DNA from: Impatiens glandulifera
Lineage: Eukaryota; Streptophyta; Magnoliopsida; Ericales; Balsaminaceae
DNA: 64,000 nt
Assembly: GCF_907164915.1 (NCBI RefSeq)
Contig: NC_061867.1
Span: 37,795,338 to 37,859,337, forward strand
Direction: 5' to 3'
The first letter of the stretch is position 1; the number at the start of each line of letters is the position of its first letter. Made by a program: the position numbers and the translations under genes. Below, in pieces: positions 22,300 through 34,393 of the stretch. The notes under the pieces were generated by a model. That model was given only the letters and a program-made list of their open reading frames with translations. It did not search any database and was not told the DNA's origin.

Positions 22300-24950
22300 T
22301 GTAGACACTCAATTTTTATACTCCGAAATTATAATTAATATTCCAGGTCTAGTATGATGTTCATATTTGATTATTGGACCATGGAGAAAAAAATTAGAAA
22401 TTACTTTTTGGAATTGTCTTGGAACGACCCTCGAGTAGCGGTCCAAATACCAATTTCCAAAAATAATCGAGATTTATATATTTTCATACATTTAGAATTA
22501 CCGTCTTGAAACATCATAAACTTTAAGAATAATATTCTTGTTGGACAAAATATACCAAACAACTAGTTTATGGCTTGTTTATGAGTTCAAGTGTCATTTT
22601 TCATAAACAAATTGAATTCGAGAAACCTGAAACGTTTAGATTGACCGATTCAAAAACTTATGATTTTTAAGTGTACTATTGTTGTTATCAATTTTGTGTA
22701 AAAGGCCTTCAAAAGGGTAAAAATGTCAAAAACCGAGTTGAATTGGGGGAGTCAATAGCGGGTAAACATAATTCAACAGGTCAGGCCGCGCGCCAAATAA
22801 ATAAAAAATGCGCATGCTGATGTAATGATTACACTAGGCGTAGGGTTATTTGGAAAACCCTCAAATTGTGTACATTTGGAGTGTTGTTTTTCTAAAGAAA
22901 TTCTAAAAGGTTCTTCAACTTGGAAAATTCACCCAAGTCATTATACTCAACCAAATTTTTTATTCTTGGATGATTTGAAAAGCACGTAGAGTCCTATACG
23001 ATGTTCGTTTGTATCCAAAATGGATTCAAAGATATTAACTAGTTGATATTGACGGTACAAGATGCTGCAACCAAGATGGAATCAAAACTAACATGTTTGC
23101 GGTGTATAATACATAATTAAAGCTATATTACTTTGTTTTTGTATTGTGACATACAGATGGAAAGCTAAGACGTAGACCGTTAGAATAACACTAGTCCCAC
23201 GCCTCCATTATGTGGCCAATGTAGTAAATTTAGCCGGACAGTCCGATACATGTTCATTGATTTGATTCCCAAAGCAAACTGAAGCATGTAGTGACTTTGA
23301 AAATTTATATCTTTTAGTTGGCTCAAACATTTTGAGAAAATGAGATATAGTTGGAAACAACTTTGAGTCAAATTTCTTTTGATACTAAGTAGCACTCACG
23401 GTTAAACATAAAGCCCACACTAGGTCGCCCGTAATCCAAGATATTTATTTTAATACCCCTAGTGTTCCATAAGTAATTTCATGGAGTTACGGTCAGTCTT
23501 TAATACTTTGTCCAGTACGAATATTATAGTTGACAATATCACATTTTTATCACATCTTGGCTCAGTCTAAATGGTGATCTGAGTCAAAAGTTATTGCCAT
23601 TAGAAGTTTTGTCTAATCCATATTAGTTAAAAACCAAAACCAAAAAATGTCTAACTTCAAAAAAGGATAACTCGTCATACATTTGATCATTTGGATCAAA
23701 CAAAGGCTCAAAATGCATCTCAATCGGTTACCTAGACTGAGCTGAATGGAAGAATAGGTCGGTATAACTCATTTAATGAGTTACTGGTTCCTAATTTGAA
23801 GGATTCCAGAAATACCCCTCATGGAGGTAATAAATGAGATTACTGATTCATTTTAAAGAAAGGCAATTATATGGGATTAATTTGTAAGGTTTTAACTTAG
23901 ACAAGGGAGAGAATAAGCTTGAGAGTAAAACTACCAATTGAAGAATAGCTGAAGGTGATTCTGGTGAGACTCTTGTTTTCTCCAGCGAACTAGTTTCTAG
24001 TTTTGTTTCTTCTTTGATTTTGTTGCTTCAGGTTAGTTACTCCAATCATATGTCATCGTAAACCGTTTAAGAAATCGGTTCTATACACTGTCATCGTTTT
24101 GTTGTATTCTTACCGTTTAATTTAATTTATGTTTGAATTAATTAATTGATGAATGTTTAAATGTTGTTAAAATAATTGCTAGAGTCCTTAATCTAGACTA
24201 CGTTACTTAGGAAGAGGCTAGGTCGTGACTAGTCTCGTTCTAAAATTTAGAACTCACAGGAATCATCAATGATTGGTTACCAAAGGAAGAATTGTCGGCC
24301 AGTTTTTCGATGATGTTCCAAACAATCTCATCGACGCGGGGTTAATGCAATCAAGGCTCTGAAAGATAAGGAAGCCTCGTGTGCCAATCATAGAGCTAAT
24401 GCCTCGATGGATGATGAGTTCCATGAGGTAAGCGTTCTTCGATTTTCAGAACCATATGACAATCGTCCTTAGATTCCTCTGTTCTTCATTCTCTGAACCA
24501 CACATATAACTCTTTATTTCTGAAGAAATGATGAACATATGAGTATTTATTTCTTCTAACGTGCAAACACATTCCAAGAATAACATGTTGATTGGATTAC
24601 AACAATTATGGTCGTTATCAATAAGAAATGAGATAATAATTTTGGTGGAAAGAATTGTCAACCACAATTGGATATATTTGTTCTTCGTAAGATACATCAC
24701 AAGGCTCGAAGGCACGCTAGTGTAGTTAGTATCGCATAGATACTTATTGACTACACATTTTCAACATTTATTTACCAAAATACTTATGTTCAACCACCTC
24801 GTCGATTAACAGGTGTTAAGCCTTCTTGGGTTTAATCCACATACATGTAGGCAAACAAGCAAATGCGAGATTCACATTGGAGCATGTCAACCATATTTTT
24901 AAGAACATTTAGCACACGAGTTTGCAATTTTTCGAGCTACAAGACTCCCG
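22300..24950 (+). repeat. 3' LTR of the Tat-like gypsy element; end not defined
   Basis: It begins TGTAGACACTCAATTTTTAT directly after a polypurine tract. The following 2-3 kb contains no coding sequence. An exon-like pyrimidine/GAG region near 23930-24010 could be the transcribed R region. I could not find a second copy in the window to fix the LTR end, so the right boundary is a guess. Confidence 0.5.
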
Positions 24951-26000
24951 ATATGACACCGCTAAAATGAGTGTTTTTCCAAAAGTGTTCTAAAAATTCT
25001 GAAAAAAACTTTATGCCGCTGTAGAAATTTTTTAATTTTTTGAGGTGTAAAGCTCAAGATATGAGCGTTTCAAATTAGGATATTTTCTAAACGGGCCCTT
25101 AAAATTATGGAAAAAATATTATTTTTATAGAAAATAATATTTTTGACCATCCATGAAGTTTTAGAATTTTTCTAAAATAATTTTGAGGCTCCAATTGATG
25201 AAACAAGATTGTTTAATGTAAAAATGGAACCAAACAAGCCCTAAGCAATTTCATAATTATTGAAATTTGAAGTTTATAGCCAAAATTGGACATATATAAA
25301 GTCTGGGTGTCAAACTAGACGTGAACAAATAGTCTAAGATTCAAATTATTTCGAAATTATGGAAAATAATTCGAAATTGGAAGTTTGGCGTTGAAATTAA
25401 TATAGGTAGTAAGTCTAAGGGACAATTTAATTCTAAATTAAATAAGAATTAAATTTGTTAAATGATTTTAAATGATTGGAAAATCTGAGGGCCTAAATGA
25501 ACATCACTTAGAAGTTCGTGATTACTTGGAAAGTGAACTAGAGAAGTTCATCGTCTTCTTCCTTTTCTTCTTCTACATCACTAGTTTACAATATCGTGCA
25601 GAGATTCACCTAAGGACTGGATGTCTTCTGCTTAAATTTGTCGCAAAATTAAATCTCCTTTGTCGACGTGTAGCGCATGTCCGAATGTGACTGGAATCCA
25701 GTAGTGAAGAATAGAGACAACTCGGTTTTCAAATCGGAAGTCCGATTTTTTGATGCAGATTCATCTGATCTCACTATTACCTCAGAAGGGTAGAGCTCGT
25801 TTCTACGGAGGCTCTCCAAGTCGTTGGAGGCTTTTGACGGAGGTCTCGATGCACTAGAACGAGAAGCAAAGGAATCGATTAGTGATTCCTATGCGGATAT
25901 AGAAATCAATTGGAGGTTAATACTTGTAATCGGTCATTCGTCGCGTCATTCTTGTTGTAACCTTTGACTTAGTCTTCTCTACATCGTGAGCTCTGAATGA
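24951..26000 (-). repeat. Possible minus-strand gypsy LTR fragment
   Basis: Read in reverse, 25225-25250 gives CTTAGGGCTTGTTTGGTTCC followed by AT-rich text. 52570-52600 gives CCTAAGGTTTGTTTGGTTCT in a similar AT-rich context inside the LTR of the second Tat-like element. The similarity is short, and further matches are patchy. No coding sequence is seen. Confidence 0.3.
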
Positions 26001-26584
26001 GCCTTCACTACAACGAGGAAGCTCTCTAAAGTTCTCCTAAAGAAGTCTTCGGTAACTTTACTACAATGACCAATCATTGAAGTATTCAGTAAAGAATAGA
26101 AGTTAAGAAACGAGGCTAGTCAATACCTGGTCTCTACCTAAACTAGGCATAATCTATCCTAGGTAAATTAAGCACTCAGTAGGTAATTGGTTGACTTGTG
26201 TTTTAATCATGAACTCACTTAGTTTTGATAATTTAGCTTAAATAATCAAAAAGGTAGAAATTGTTAGTTTAAGGTCATAATTGATTTAAGATACTTAACA
26301 TACTTGATTTCGATAATTGATGATTGATGAAATGGTTTTGATAATGAATGGATAAAACTATGTTTAACTATATATATATATATAATTATTAGTCATATCA
26401 ATTATATAAATATATAAAAAAGAAATCAACATCTTAAGTGGTGTATTGATTAAGTGTTCATTCTATATAATAAAGATCATGGGTTCAAATCTCACCCGGT
26501 GCAAATTTATAATAATTGGAGTTTTATTGTTTCAGGTACTTCTCAAAAGATGCTCTTAAAAATTAGTTAAGGAAGCGAGCAGAC
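26001..26584. other. Non-coding stretch with a tRNA-like (SINE-type) segment
   Basis: No gene is seen. At 26435-26497, TAAGTGGTGTATTGATTAAG is followed about 25 bases later by ATGGGTTCAAATCTCACC. These resemble the A and B boxes of a tRNA-derived SINE. A similar but poorer pair (TAGTAGTTTAAG, ATGGATTTAAATCTCACC) is at 29888-29944. Neither has a convincing tail or target duplication. Confidence 0.3.
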
Positions 26585-26978
26585 TGTTACGGCCCATTAG
26601 TGTCTCGACCCATTCAAGGGGATGTCGAGGCTAATTAAAGTCTAGGCCCCCATTCAAGGGATGTCGAGGCCATTAAAGTCTTGGCCTCACAGTGTGAGGA
26701 AAAGATATCTAATTTAAGAAAGGATATTCTAGTTAAGGAAGGGATCCTAAATTATTGTAATTAGATTTTAATTAGAAGAAAATTCATAATAATACGTCAT
26801 AAGTCCTATAAATACCTTAGGGGTATTACATTGTAATTACCAAGTATTCAATATACAAATCTTATTCTCAAGCTTTTCTCTCTCTAAGGTCTTCTTGCAT
26901 TGTGTAAAAAGGATTACTAGCTAGAATCTAACTCGATCTATCCTAGTGCCACACGGGTTGAATTTCATCCCATGACCA
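26585..26978 (+). repeat. 5' LTR of gypsy element 3
   Basis: TGTTACGGCCCATTAGTGTC to CATGACCA, 394 bases, followed by a PBS. It shares with 29265-29632 the blocks CCCATTAGTGTCTCG, CATTCAAGGG, TGTCGAGGC, GATATTCTAGTTAAGGAAGG, TACGTCATAAGT and ACCAAGTATTCAATA/ACTAAGTATTCAATA. A TATA box (TATAAATA) is at 26807-26814. Confidence 0.85.
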
Positions 26979-26979
26979 G

Positions 26980-26991
26980 TGGTATCGGAGA
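26980..26991 (+). other. Primer-binding site of gypsy element 3
   Basis: TGGTATCGGAG begins one base after the LTR and fits priming by initiator tRNA-Met. Confidence 0.7.
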
Positions 26992-27024
26992 AAATTTGTG
27001 CTTCCACATTCAAGTTGTAAAAGA

Positions 27025-28278
27025 TGAATTCAGGTACTACCTTCACTAAGATTCCGACCGGCCAACATAAGAACAAGGGATCCAAGAGGGTTAAGTGCGT
27101 CGAGAGAGGTGCTGCCATGGAAGTGTGGTTAATCTAGCTTGAAGAAGGTATGAGCGAGCACCGAGAAGCTCTCAAAGTGTTTAGCGCGGTGAACGATAGA
27201 GTGACGGTGTTGGATGAGGAAGGTGAAAAGTTGGAGAATGAGGTCATGGGATCATTAACAATTTAAATTGTAGCATTCATGACAAAGTGTTGGGATCAGT
27301 TTGAGGGGAGACTAATGATATCCGACGGAAAGTACTTGAGACAATCCGAGGAGAAACCCATGCGATGTTCGACACTCTCCGAAGGGAAATGATGGGGAGG
27401 CTCGATGATAAAAGGTCGGATTGGGTGGAATGGAAGGGAAGTTCGAGGTGTAGCAACTTATCGAATGGATGTTCCCAAGCCAACTTTGTTTAAAAGTTCA
27501 AGGAGTGAAAGGGAAGTTGAGGACTTCCTTTGGAACATGGAACGATATTTCCGGGCATCAAGCATACTTGATGATCGAAACAAGTTGCAGATGGCCCTTT
27601 CTTCCTCATTGAGATGGCGCTATTATGGTGGAGAAGGCATAAAACGGACAATGAACGAGGTACATTGAGTATGGAAACATTGGAAGACTTCAAAGTGATT
27701 TCCAATTTTTCCTAGAGAATGCTGATTTTGAGGCACAGAAACAGCTAAATCAACTTGCGCACAACAGGACCATCAAGAAGTATGTGAAGGAGTTCTAAGA
27801 ATTGATGCTCGAGTTACCTAGTCTAACGGAACATGAGGCTTTGTTTGCATTTATTAACGGCCTAAAAACTTGGGCACACATAGAACTCCAAAGAGCCAAT
27901 GTGTAGAACATCTTCAAAGCAATTGAGGTTGCAGAGAGGCTAATTGAGCTTAAGTTGTATGTGGATAGGCCGAAGTTTATTAGAGATGATAAGGAGGAAG
28001 GTGGGGGAGATCGCCCACATAATAAAGAGATAGGTAGGGGAGATCTCCCACCCAAGAAATGGCATCCACACAACAATTCAAGGAGGCAAACCAACAAATC
28101 TAGTAAGACAAGAGTCTGTCATATTTGTGGTGCTCATAATCACATAAAGTTTATGTGCCCGTTTAAGGGGGAAAATGTTGTAGTGGTTAAAGGAACCGAT
28201 CCTTCGGAGAAAGAGGAAGAGACTCGAATAGGATTCTTAAGACTGCTCAATGTTGTGAAGCTAGTGTTGCGGAACTAA
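27025..28278 (+). pseudogene. Gypsy element 3 gag, broken
   Basis: It starts MNSGTTFTKIPTGQHKNKGS and continues in several frames. The retrotrans_gag domain reads REVEDFLWNMERYFRAS, LDDRNKLQMALSS, EMALLWWRRHKTDNERG, NRTIKKYVKEF, LMLELPSLTEHEALFAFING and LKTWAHIELQRANV. The nucleocapsid knuckle is CHICGAHNHIKFMC (CX2CX4HX4C, about 28117-28158), after a basic linker. Stops occur at 27136, 27265 and about 27798 and 27906, and at least three frame changes are needed. The order and spacing are those of plant chromovirus-type gag. Confidence 0.85.
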
Positions 28279-28279
28279 T

Positions 28280-28900
28280 CAAGGGAACAACGAGGGGATC
28301 GATGTTCGTGGATGCCTTGATCGGGGAAAGGCACATCAAAGAACTAGTGGATATTTGAGCTACTCACAACTTAATGCGTGAAGGAGTGGCTAAGGATTGG
28401 GTGTTCGTATACACCCAACGGGAGGGACGATAAAGTTCGTGAATACAATAGCCAAGTCGGTGACCGAGGAGGCTAAGAAAGTACACACCAGGATTGGAGA
28501 CTGGAAGGGAACGATATCATTTACGTTAGTCCTGATGGATGACTACGATGTAGTATTGGTATTGTAGTGGTTCAATTAGGTACGTGCTTGTATAATGCCT
28601 TATTATGATTCCTTAATCATTTTGGATCACGGGAAGGCTAGTGTGATACCAACAAGAAGAGAATCAGAAGGAATGGTCATGTTTTCGTCAATGCGGTTAT
28701 ACCGAGGTCGTAAACGTGGTAAAGAGACATATGCCACTTTTTCCAAGATGGATGATGGGGACAGGTCCAAAGGAAAAGAAGAAGTACCCGAGGAAGTCCA
28801 AATAGCGCGTGTCGAAGCCTTTGAGGGGCTTAAGGACAAAGACACCACACAACCATTAAATCTACAAAGTTTGACCACAAGTTACGTTGGTCAAAGTTAG
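28280..28900 (+). pseudogene. Gypsy element 3 protease remnant
   Basis: The retropepsin start reads MFVDALIGERHIKELVDI-stop-ATHNLM. A TGA at the expected Gly of the DxGAT(H/S)NF catalytic motif (about 28356) leaves the catalytic Asp followed by Ile. Downstream are MDDYDVVLVL and the linker MPYYDSLIILDHGKASVIPT (28595 on). This is the region between protease and reverse transcriptase in these elements. It stays open to 28900 (FSKMDDGDRSKGKEEVPEEV) and then changes content abruptly. Confidence 0.75.
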
Positions 28901-29264
28901 TCCACTTTCACTCTCGCCAAATCCTTTGGAGAGGAAGCAGATTTTGCTCGGGCATCTTTCGAAGAAGAAACCAAGAAGATGAAGAAATGGGCATATCTGA
29001 AGGGGCGTATAGTCGGGTTCAAGGAGGAGGACCGAGGAATAGGGAAGTTACTCACGCGACAATGTAAGTCTCTACAATCTTTGCACAAGTGGCTTGTGCG
29101 CAGATACAAGGGACTGCCAAAAATCGAGCGACGTGGGGGAAAGGTTTACCCGGTATTGAGAATTGTTGAGAAAGAGAGGATCTCTTGTGGCAATTCAAGC
29201 AGAAGATTGAATAGTATCGGTCCAAGGTCGAGTCGAGGACGGCTGCGACTTAGGTGGGGGAGAA
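28901..29264 (+). pseudogene. Gypsy element 3 polyprotein C-terminus and polypurine tract
   Basis: KSFGEEADFARASFEEETKK and MKKWAYLKGR are followed by QCKSLQSLHKWLVRRYKGL. This corresponds to the post-integrase KFKSLRPVHKGLVRRYEGPF-type block of chromovirus-like polyproteins. The sequence degenerates after about 29160, and no chromodomain is readable. It ends in TTAGGTGGGGGAGAA (29250-29264), the polypurine tract before the 3' LTR. Confidence 0.75.
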
Positions 29265-29632
29265 TATTACATCCCATTAGTGTCTCGAACCATTCAAGGG
29301 AATGTCGAGGCTCATTAAAGTATTGGCCTCATAGTGTGTAAATTTTCCTAGCCCAAGGAGAGGCCCAATTGCCTAAGTAGGCCCAACGCATTGAATATTT
29401 TAATTAAGAACGATATATTCTAATTAAGGAAGATATATTCTAATTTAAGAAAGGATATTCTAATTAAGGAATAGATATCTAATTTAAGAAGGGATATTCT
29501 AGTTAAGGAAGGGATATCCTAAATTAGTGTAATTAGATTGTAGTTAGAAGATAATTCCTAATATAGTACGTCATAAGTCTTATAAATACCTCATATGTAA
29601 AGTATTACATTGTATTAACTAAGTATTCAATA
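29265..29632 (+). repeat. 3' LTR of gypsy element 3, end eroded
   Basis: It starts TATTACATCCCATTAGTG (TG changed to TA) and matches the 5' LTR, but carries an extra 60-base segment (29350-29410). The match ends after AAGTATTCAATACC. A TATA box is at 29581-29588. Confidence 0.75.
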
Positions 29633-30057
29633 CCAACAAAGGTCTTGTCGTCCTACGCTTCTGGACAATGATATAGCTTTAACACTTCTTCCCATCTCTA
29701 GTATTTAGAGTAAATATATTACATATATATGAGACACCTCTTTGTTCAGAGGTGCATGATCGGCTCTAGGGTAAGCCTAGAAAACCCAAGGGATAGGGCA
29801 GCCATATCTAGGTCACCCAATTTAATAAAAAATATAAAGAATTTTTGGTTAAATTTATTAATTTTTTTAACATAAAAGTGTGTAACTTAGTAGTTTAAGA
29901 TGTAAAATAATAATTTTTATTTGGTTATGGATTTAAATCTCACCAAATATAATTTTTAAAAAATATTTTGTACTAAAATTATGGAAGACAATATTTTCAC
30001 GTTTTTTTACATATTGTTGGGAAAGCTTAATCTCGGGCCAGCCCTGCGGAGGAGTAA
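29633..30057. other. Non-coding stretch between gypsy element 3 and CACTA 2
   Basis: No gene is seen. AT-rich sequence is bounded by CGGCTCTAGGGTAAGCC (29761) and CTCGGGCCAGCCCTGCGG (30033), which look like loosely matched ends of an old nonautonomous DNA transposon. Support is weak. TAA at 30055-30057 is the left target duplication of CACTA 2. Confidence 0.4.
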
Positions 30058-30604
30058 CACTAGTAAAAAAGGGGTTTTTACCGAAATATTTTTGGCTCCA
30101 TAAATATGCCGGCATTGTCATGAAAAGTACACAGTTACAATTTATATCTATCGGCTTTAGATCCTTCCAAAAAAATGGCTTATTTTTAAGGGGAAATGCC
30201 GAAAGATTTAGTTTATATTTTTAGCTTTGGTGCCTTCCAAAATACAGAAAAAAATACAAAGTGTTGGGGGTTTTATTAGAGGGGATATGCGGAAAGATTT
30301 AGTCTAAATCTGTCAGTTTTGGCTCATTCTAAAAAATAGTTAAAAAATTCTAAGTGTTGGGATTTTTCTAGAGGGGATATACCTAGAAATGTAGTCTATA
30401 TCTTTCGGCTTAGTCCCCTTCCAAAAAATAGGAAACAATTTCTAAGTGTTGGGTTTTTCTAGAGGGGATATGCCGAAATAGTTAATCTAAATTTGTCGGT
30501 TTAGCCACATTTAAAAAACAACAAAAAATCTTGGGTTTTCTGGATGGGATATACGCCAAAAGATATAGACTAAATATGTCGGCTTTATCTCTAAATACTG
30601 AAAG
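30058..30604 (+). repeat. Left subterminal repeats of CACTA 2
   Basis: There are repeated CCGAAAGATTTAGT, ATCTGTCGGCTTTGG-type words and TAGAGGGGATATGCCG units about 110 bases apart (30180, 30270, 30360, 30460 and 30545). They match the words at the right end (44700-45260). Confidence 0.75.
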
Positions 30605-31786
30605 ATTATAACGTATCTTTCGGTAATGACCTCTTCACTAATTTCTTTTCCTTTTTCCATATGGTATTTTAGTTTCTAAGTATATGGATCTTGTTTAATT
30701 ATTTAAGGATATCAATTGTGTGTCAATATCCATGCATGTATATGGATTGTGATTGAATTTATAAGTATAAGTTTGTGTTTGATTATATAAGAATATTGTA
30801 TAAAGGTATGTGTTTGATTATAATTAGAATGTGTGTGTATGGTTTGTGTAGGTGTTGTGTTTCATTTCTAAGTATAAGATTGTGTTTAGTTTCTTAAGGA
30901 TAAAATATATTTAGACTTATATCTGATAAATTATTAAATTTGAAGGTATTAATTACCGAGAGATTTGAATCAAATCTTATGGTATTTAAAGGTATTTCCG
31001 AAAGAATTGGTCATATCTGTCGGTTTTGGCCACTTCCCAACACCTTGGGAATTTATGAGTGATAAGGCCAAAGCCGAAAGAAATAAGTATATCTGTCGGC
31101 TTTGGCACCAAATACCGAAATATTTGAGTATATCTGTCGGCTTTGGCACCAAATACTGAAAGATTTGATATAAAAATCTTTCGGTAATGGCCTTCTTCAC
31201 TAATTTATTTCCCCTTTTCAAAGTGGTGTTTTGGTTTTAAATATTTGGATCTTCTTTAATTATAGCATCTCAATTGTGTGTCAATATCTAATTATAGGTA
31301 TTGTGATTGAATTTACAAGTATAGGTTTGTGTTTGATTATATAAGGATGTATAAAGGTTTGTGTTTGATTACAATTAGAATGTGTGTGTATGGTTTGTGT
31401 TTGTATGTGTAGGTGTTGTGTTTAAATTCTAAGTATATGATTGTGTTTAATTTCTTAAGGATAAAATATAAACAAGTTTAAATTTGATTAATTACGAAAT
31501 TTGAATGATCAAATACCAAAATATTTGAATCATATATTTTTATATTTTGGGGTAAAGCGGAAATATATGGGTAATTCTTTTGGTATTGTCCACTTCCCAA
31601 CAGATTAAGAATTTTTAGGTGATTAAGGCCAAACTCGAAAGAAATAGATATATCTTTCGGCTTTGGAAGTAAATACCAAAATATAATATAATAAATCTTT
31701 CAGTAATGGCCTTACTCACTAATTTCTTTCTCTTTTTTAAGTAGTGTTTTGATTTATAAGTATTTGAATCTTATTTAATTATCTAA
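30605..31786 (+). repeat. About 540-bp tandem units of CACTA 2 (copies 1, 2 and start of 3)
   Basis: Three units each start near a CTTTCGGTAATG(A/G)CC-TCACTAATTT block (30610, 31175 and 31695). They continue with TGTGTGTCAATATC, GATTGTGATTGAATTTA, GTATAAAGGTTTGTGTTTGATTA, GTGTGTATGGTTTGTG, TTTCTTAAGGATAAAATATA and a CCGAAAGATTTG-type end. The third is split by copia element 2 and resumes at 42936. Confidence 0.8.
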
Positions 31787-34216
31787 TGATAGGATCGGTT
31801 TTATCAATAGAGACGGGGGTCTGGCTAATGATGAAGGCTTATGAAAAACGGTTTGATAGAAATCCTGTTAGGGATTAATATCTCTTTCTGTTCTACGCAA
31901 ATTTGTGTAAACACTTGAAACATATTCAAGGCGGAATTGTTTACTTGGGTTTGAAGCACACAAGATGAAATATGAAAAGATGACAGAAAAGAAGAACACA
32001 GAAGTTTGTTTATGGATGTTCAGAGAAACTCTCCAACCACTGGAAGGATTCACTATATGATGAGAATCAAATACAGTTTACACACACACTTAGCTCACTA
32101 TTGAACAGAACACTTTCTGTTCAATTACAAGAAGATGAAGAATATCACTCAGCTAATGGTGTTTTGATTCTAGCTCTCTCTCTCTCGATTCACACACAGT
32201 ACAATCAGAAATAAACTTCACAAAATAAATCCAGTAAGCAAGATGATTGAGTAGTCTCTCTATGCAAAATCAGAATGCTTGTTCGTAAGATTGGTTTGAA
32301 AGATGATAAAGTCGCTGCATCGTCCGTTGATCTTAGGATTGATTAAATACTGAGCAGGAGCTAATAGTCGAATCTTCAAGAATGATACGTGGCGCTGTTC
32401 AATTCGAAAGCCTCCATTGTACACAGCAGGATCTGAGCACAAGGATCGTGGCCGTACCGAACTGGTAGTGCGCCGAATATTCCATCAGGGATGTACCTGC
32501 AAAACGGGTAATGTGAGGGAAATTCTCTTACGTGGCATTCCTTGATTGGATGCATATAGCTGTTATACTAATCTTCACAGAAAAGTGGAGCAGGAGTAGG
32601 GTAAAGCTATAACACGTGGGTAGGAGAAATGCTAGATTGAAGCGTACTACTTGAATAGAGCATTAGACGTATTTCAGTTAGACGGATTTGAGAAAATCAG
32701 TCAAATGAAATAAGTCAACTCCTTCTAATGAAAAACGTCTATTAGACCGCCTCGTCTAATATAATTAGACTCGCGTCTAATTTCAATAACCATTAGACTG
32801 GCACGTCTAACTCCACTGAGTTAGAATGCCCCGTCTAATTCCGGTTCTACCTCAGACTAATCTGAAGGAGTTAGACTCACGTCTAACTTTCACTTAATTA
32901 GACAACCCATCTAATTATAATAACCAATAAACCGGCACGTCTAACTCCACTGAGTTAGACTGCTCCGTCTAATTCCGGTTCTACCTTAGACTAATCTGAA
33001 AGAGTTAGACTCACGTCTAACTTTCACTTAATTAGACAACTCGTCTAATTATAATAACCATTAGACCGACACGTCTAACTCCACTGAGTTAGACTGCCCC
33101 GTCTAATTCCGGTTCTAACTCAGACTAATCTGAAGGAGTTAGACTCACATCTAACTTTCACTTAATTAGACAACCCATATAATTATAATAACCATTAGAC
33201 CGGCACGTCTAACTCCACTGAGTTAGACTGCCCCGTCTAATTCCGGTTCTACCTCAGACTAATCTGAAGGAGTTAGACTCACGTCTAACTTTCACTTAAT
33301 TAGACAACCCGTCTAATTATAATAATCATTAGACCGGCACGTCTAACTCCACTAAGTTAGACAGCCCCGTCTAATTCCGGTTATACCTCAGACTAATCTG
33401 AAGGAGTTAGACTCACGTCTAACTTTCACTTAATTAGACAACCCGTCTAATTATAATAACTATTAGACCGGCACGTCTAACTCCACTAAGTTAGACTGCC
33501 CCGTCTAATTCCGGTTCTACCTCAGACTAATCTGAAGGAGTTAGACTCACGTCTAACTTTCACTTAATTAGACAACCCGTCTAATTATTTACATCTATTA
33601 GACTTACACGTCTAACTCCGTTGAGTTAGACTGTACGTCTAATTCTATTAGACTTGCGTCTAATTCTGCGTATTCATTAGACTATCAGTCTAATTCTTTA
33701 CGTCTATTAGACTTACACGTTTAACTCCGATGAGTTAGATTGTACGTCTAATTCTATTAGACTCACATCTAATTCTGTGTATTCATTAGACCATCCGTCT
33801 AATTCCTTACACATCTATTAGACTTACACGTCTAACTCCGATGAGTTAGACTGTACGTCTAATTCTATTAGACTTCCGTCTAATTCCGCGTATTCATTAG
33901 ACTACCCATCTAATTATTTATACATCTATTAGACTTACACGTCTAACTACGATGAGTTAGACTGTATGTCTAATTTTATTAGACTTGCGTCTAATTCCCA
34001 CGTCTATTAGACTTACACGTCTAACTCCGATGAGTTAGACTGTGAGTCTAATTCTATGCGAATGAAAATCATGATCGGTCTAATGGCCCTCATTAGATCC
34101 AAATCTAGAGACATGTTGTCTCAATAAACCTGTATTGAAACTTATAAATTATTTCATCATCAAAATATCAGGGGATAAATTATTTCAACACTTAGTCAAT
34201 ATAATTTGACCCAACT
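31787..34216 (-). repeat. 3' LTR of copia element 2 (left copy)
   Basis: About 2.4 kb. It matches 40557-42930 from TGATAGGATCGG to AATTTGACCCAAC. About 1.3 kb of the LTR is the TTAGAC/GTCTAA dyad array. The last base is uncertain because the end reads CCAACTA where the other copy has CCAACA. Confidence 0.9.
32797..34050 (-). repeat. 134-bp and about 110-bp tandem arrays of TTAGAC/GTCTAA dyads (left LTR)
   Basis: Six copies of a 134-bp unit start at 32797, 32931, 33065, 33199, 33333 and 33467, each exactly 134 bases apart. Four shorter units follow (starts 33594, 33703, 33814 and 33925; 109-111 bases), then a partial one. Every unit holds several TTAGAC-N3-8-GTCTAA inverted repeats, for example TTAGACTCACGTCTAA and ATTAGACAACCCGTCTAAT. 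Confidence 0.92.
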
Positions 34217-34217
34217 A

Positions 34218-34232
34218 TTTCCCCCTTTTAGA
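34218..34232 (-). other. Polypurine tract of copia element 2
   Basis: On the minus strand, TAAAAGGGGGAAAT directly precedes the 3' LTR. Confidence 0.8.
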
Positions 34233-34393
34233 TGAAGAAATTGCAAACCTGCATACACATAACAAGACATGCATTCATCCAATAAATAAACAAACAACTT
34301 GTTCACTTACACCAATCATTCAAAAGAACCAGTATTCGAAAAACTTATCAAAAACCATGTTCAATAAAGTTAAACAGAGTAAAAGAAGAGAGA

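Larger units (their letters stand above)
26585..29635 (+). mobile_element. Ty3/gypsy element 3 (chromovirus-like) deletion derivative
   Basis: It has both LTRs (26585-26978 and 29265 to about 29632), a PBS, gag with a zinc knuckle, a protease remnant and the C-terminal polyprotein end, then a PPT. About the whole reverse transcriptase, RNase H and integrase core are missing between roughly 28900 and 28910. It is therefore a short, about 3-kb nonautonomous copy. The preceding five bases are CAGAC, but the end of the 3' LTR is eroded and no matching duplication is found. Confidence 0.8.

Noticed and set aside
26435..26497. A tRNA gene
   Set aside because: A- and B-box-like words are present, but no cloverleaf (acceptor stem or anticodon arm) can be drawn. 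At best it is an old SINE fragment.
32797..34050. Centromeric-type satellite
   Set aside because: The 134-bp units are confined to the LTR and occur again at the same place in the other LTR, so they are part of the retroelement.
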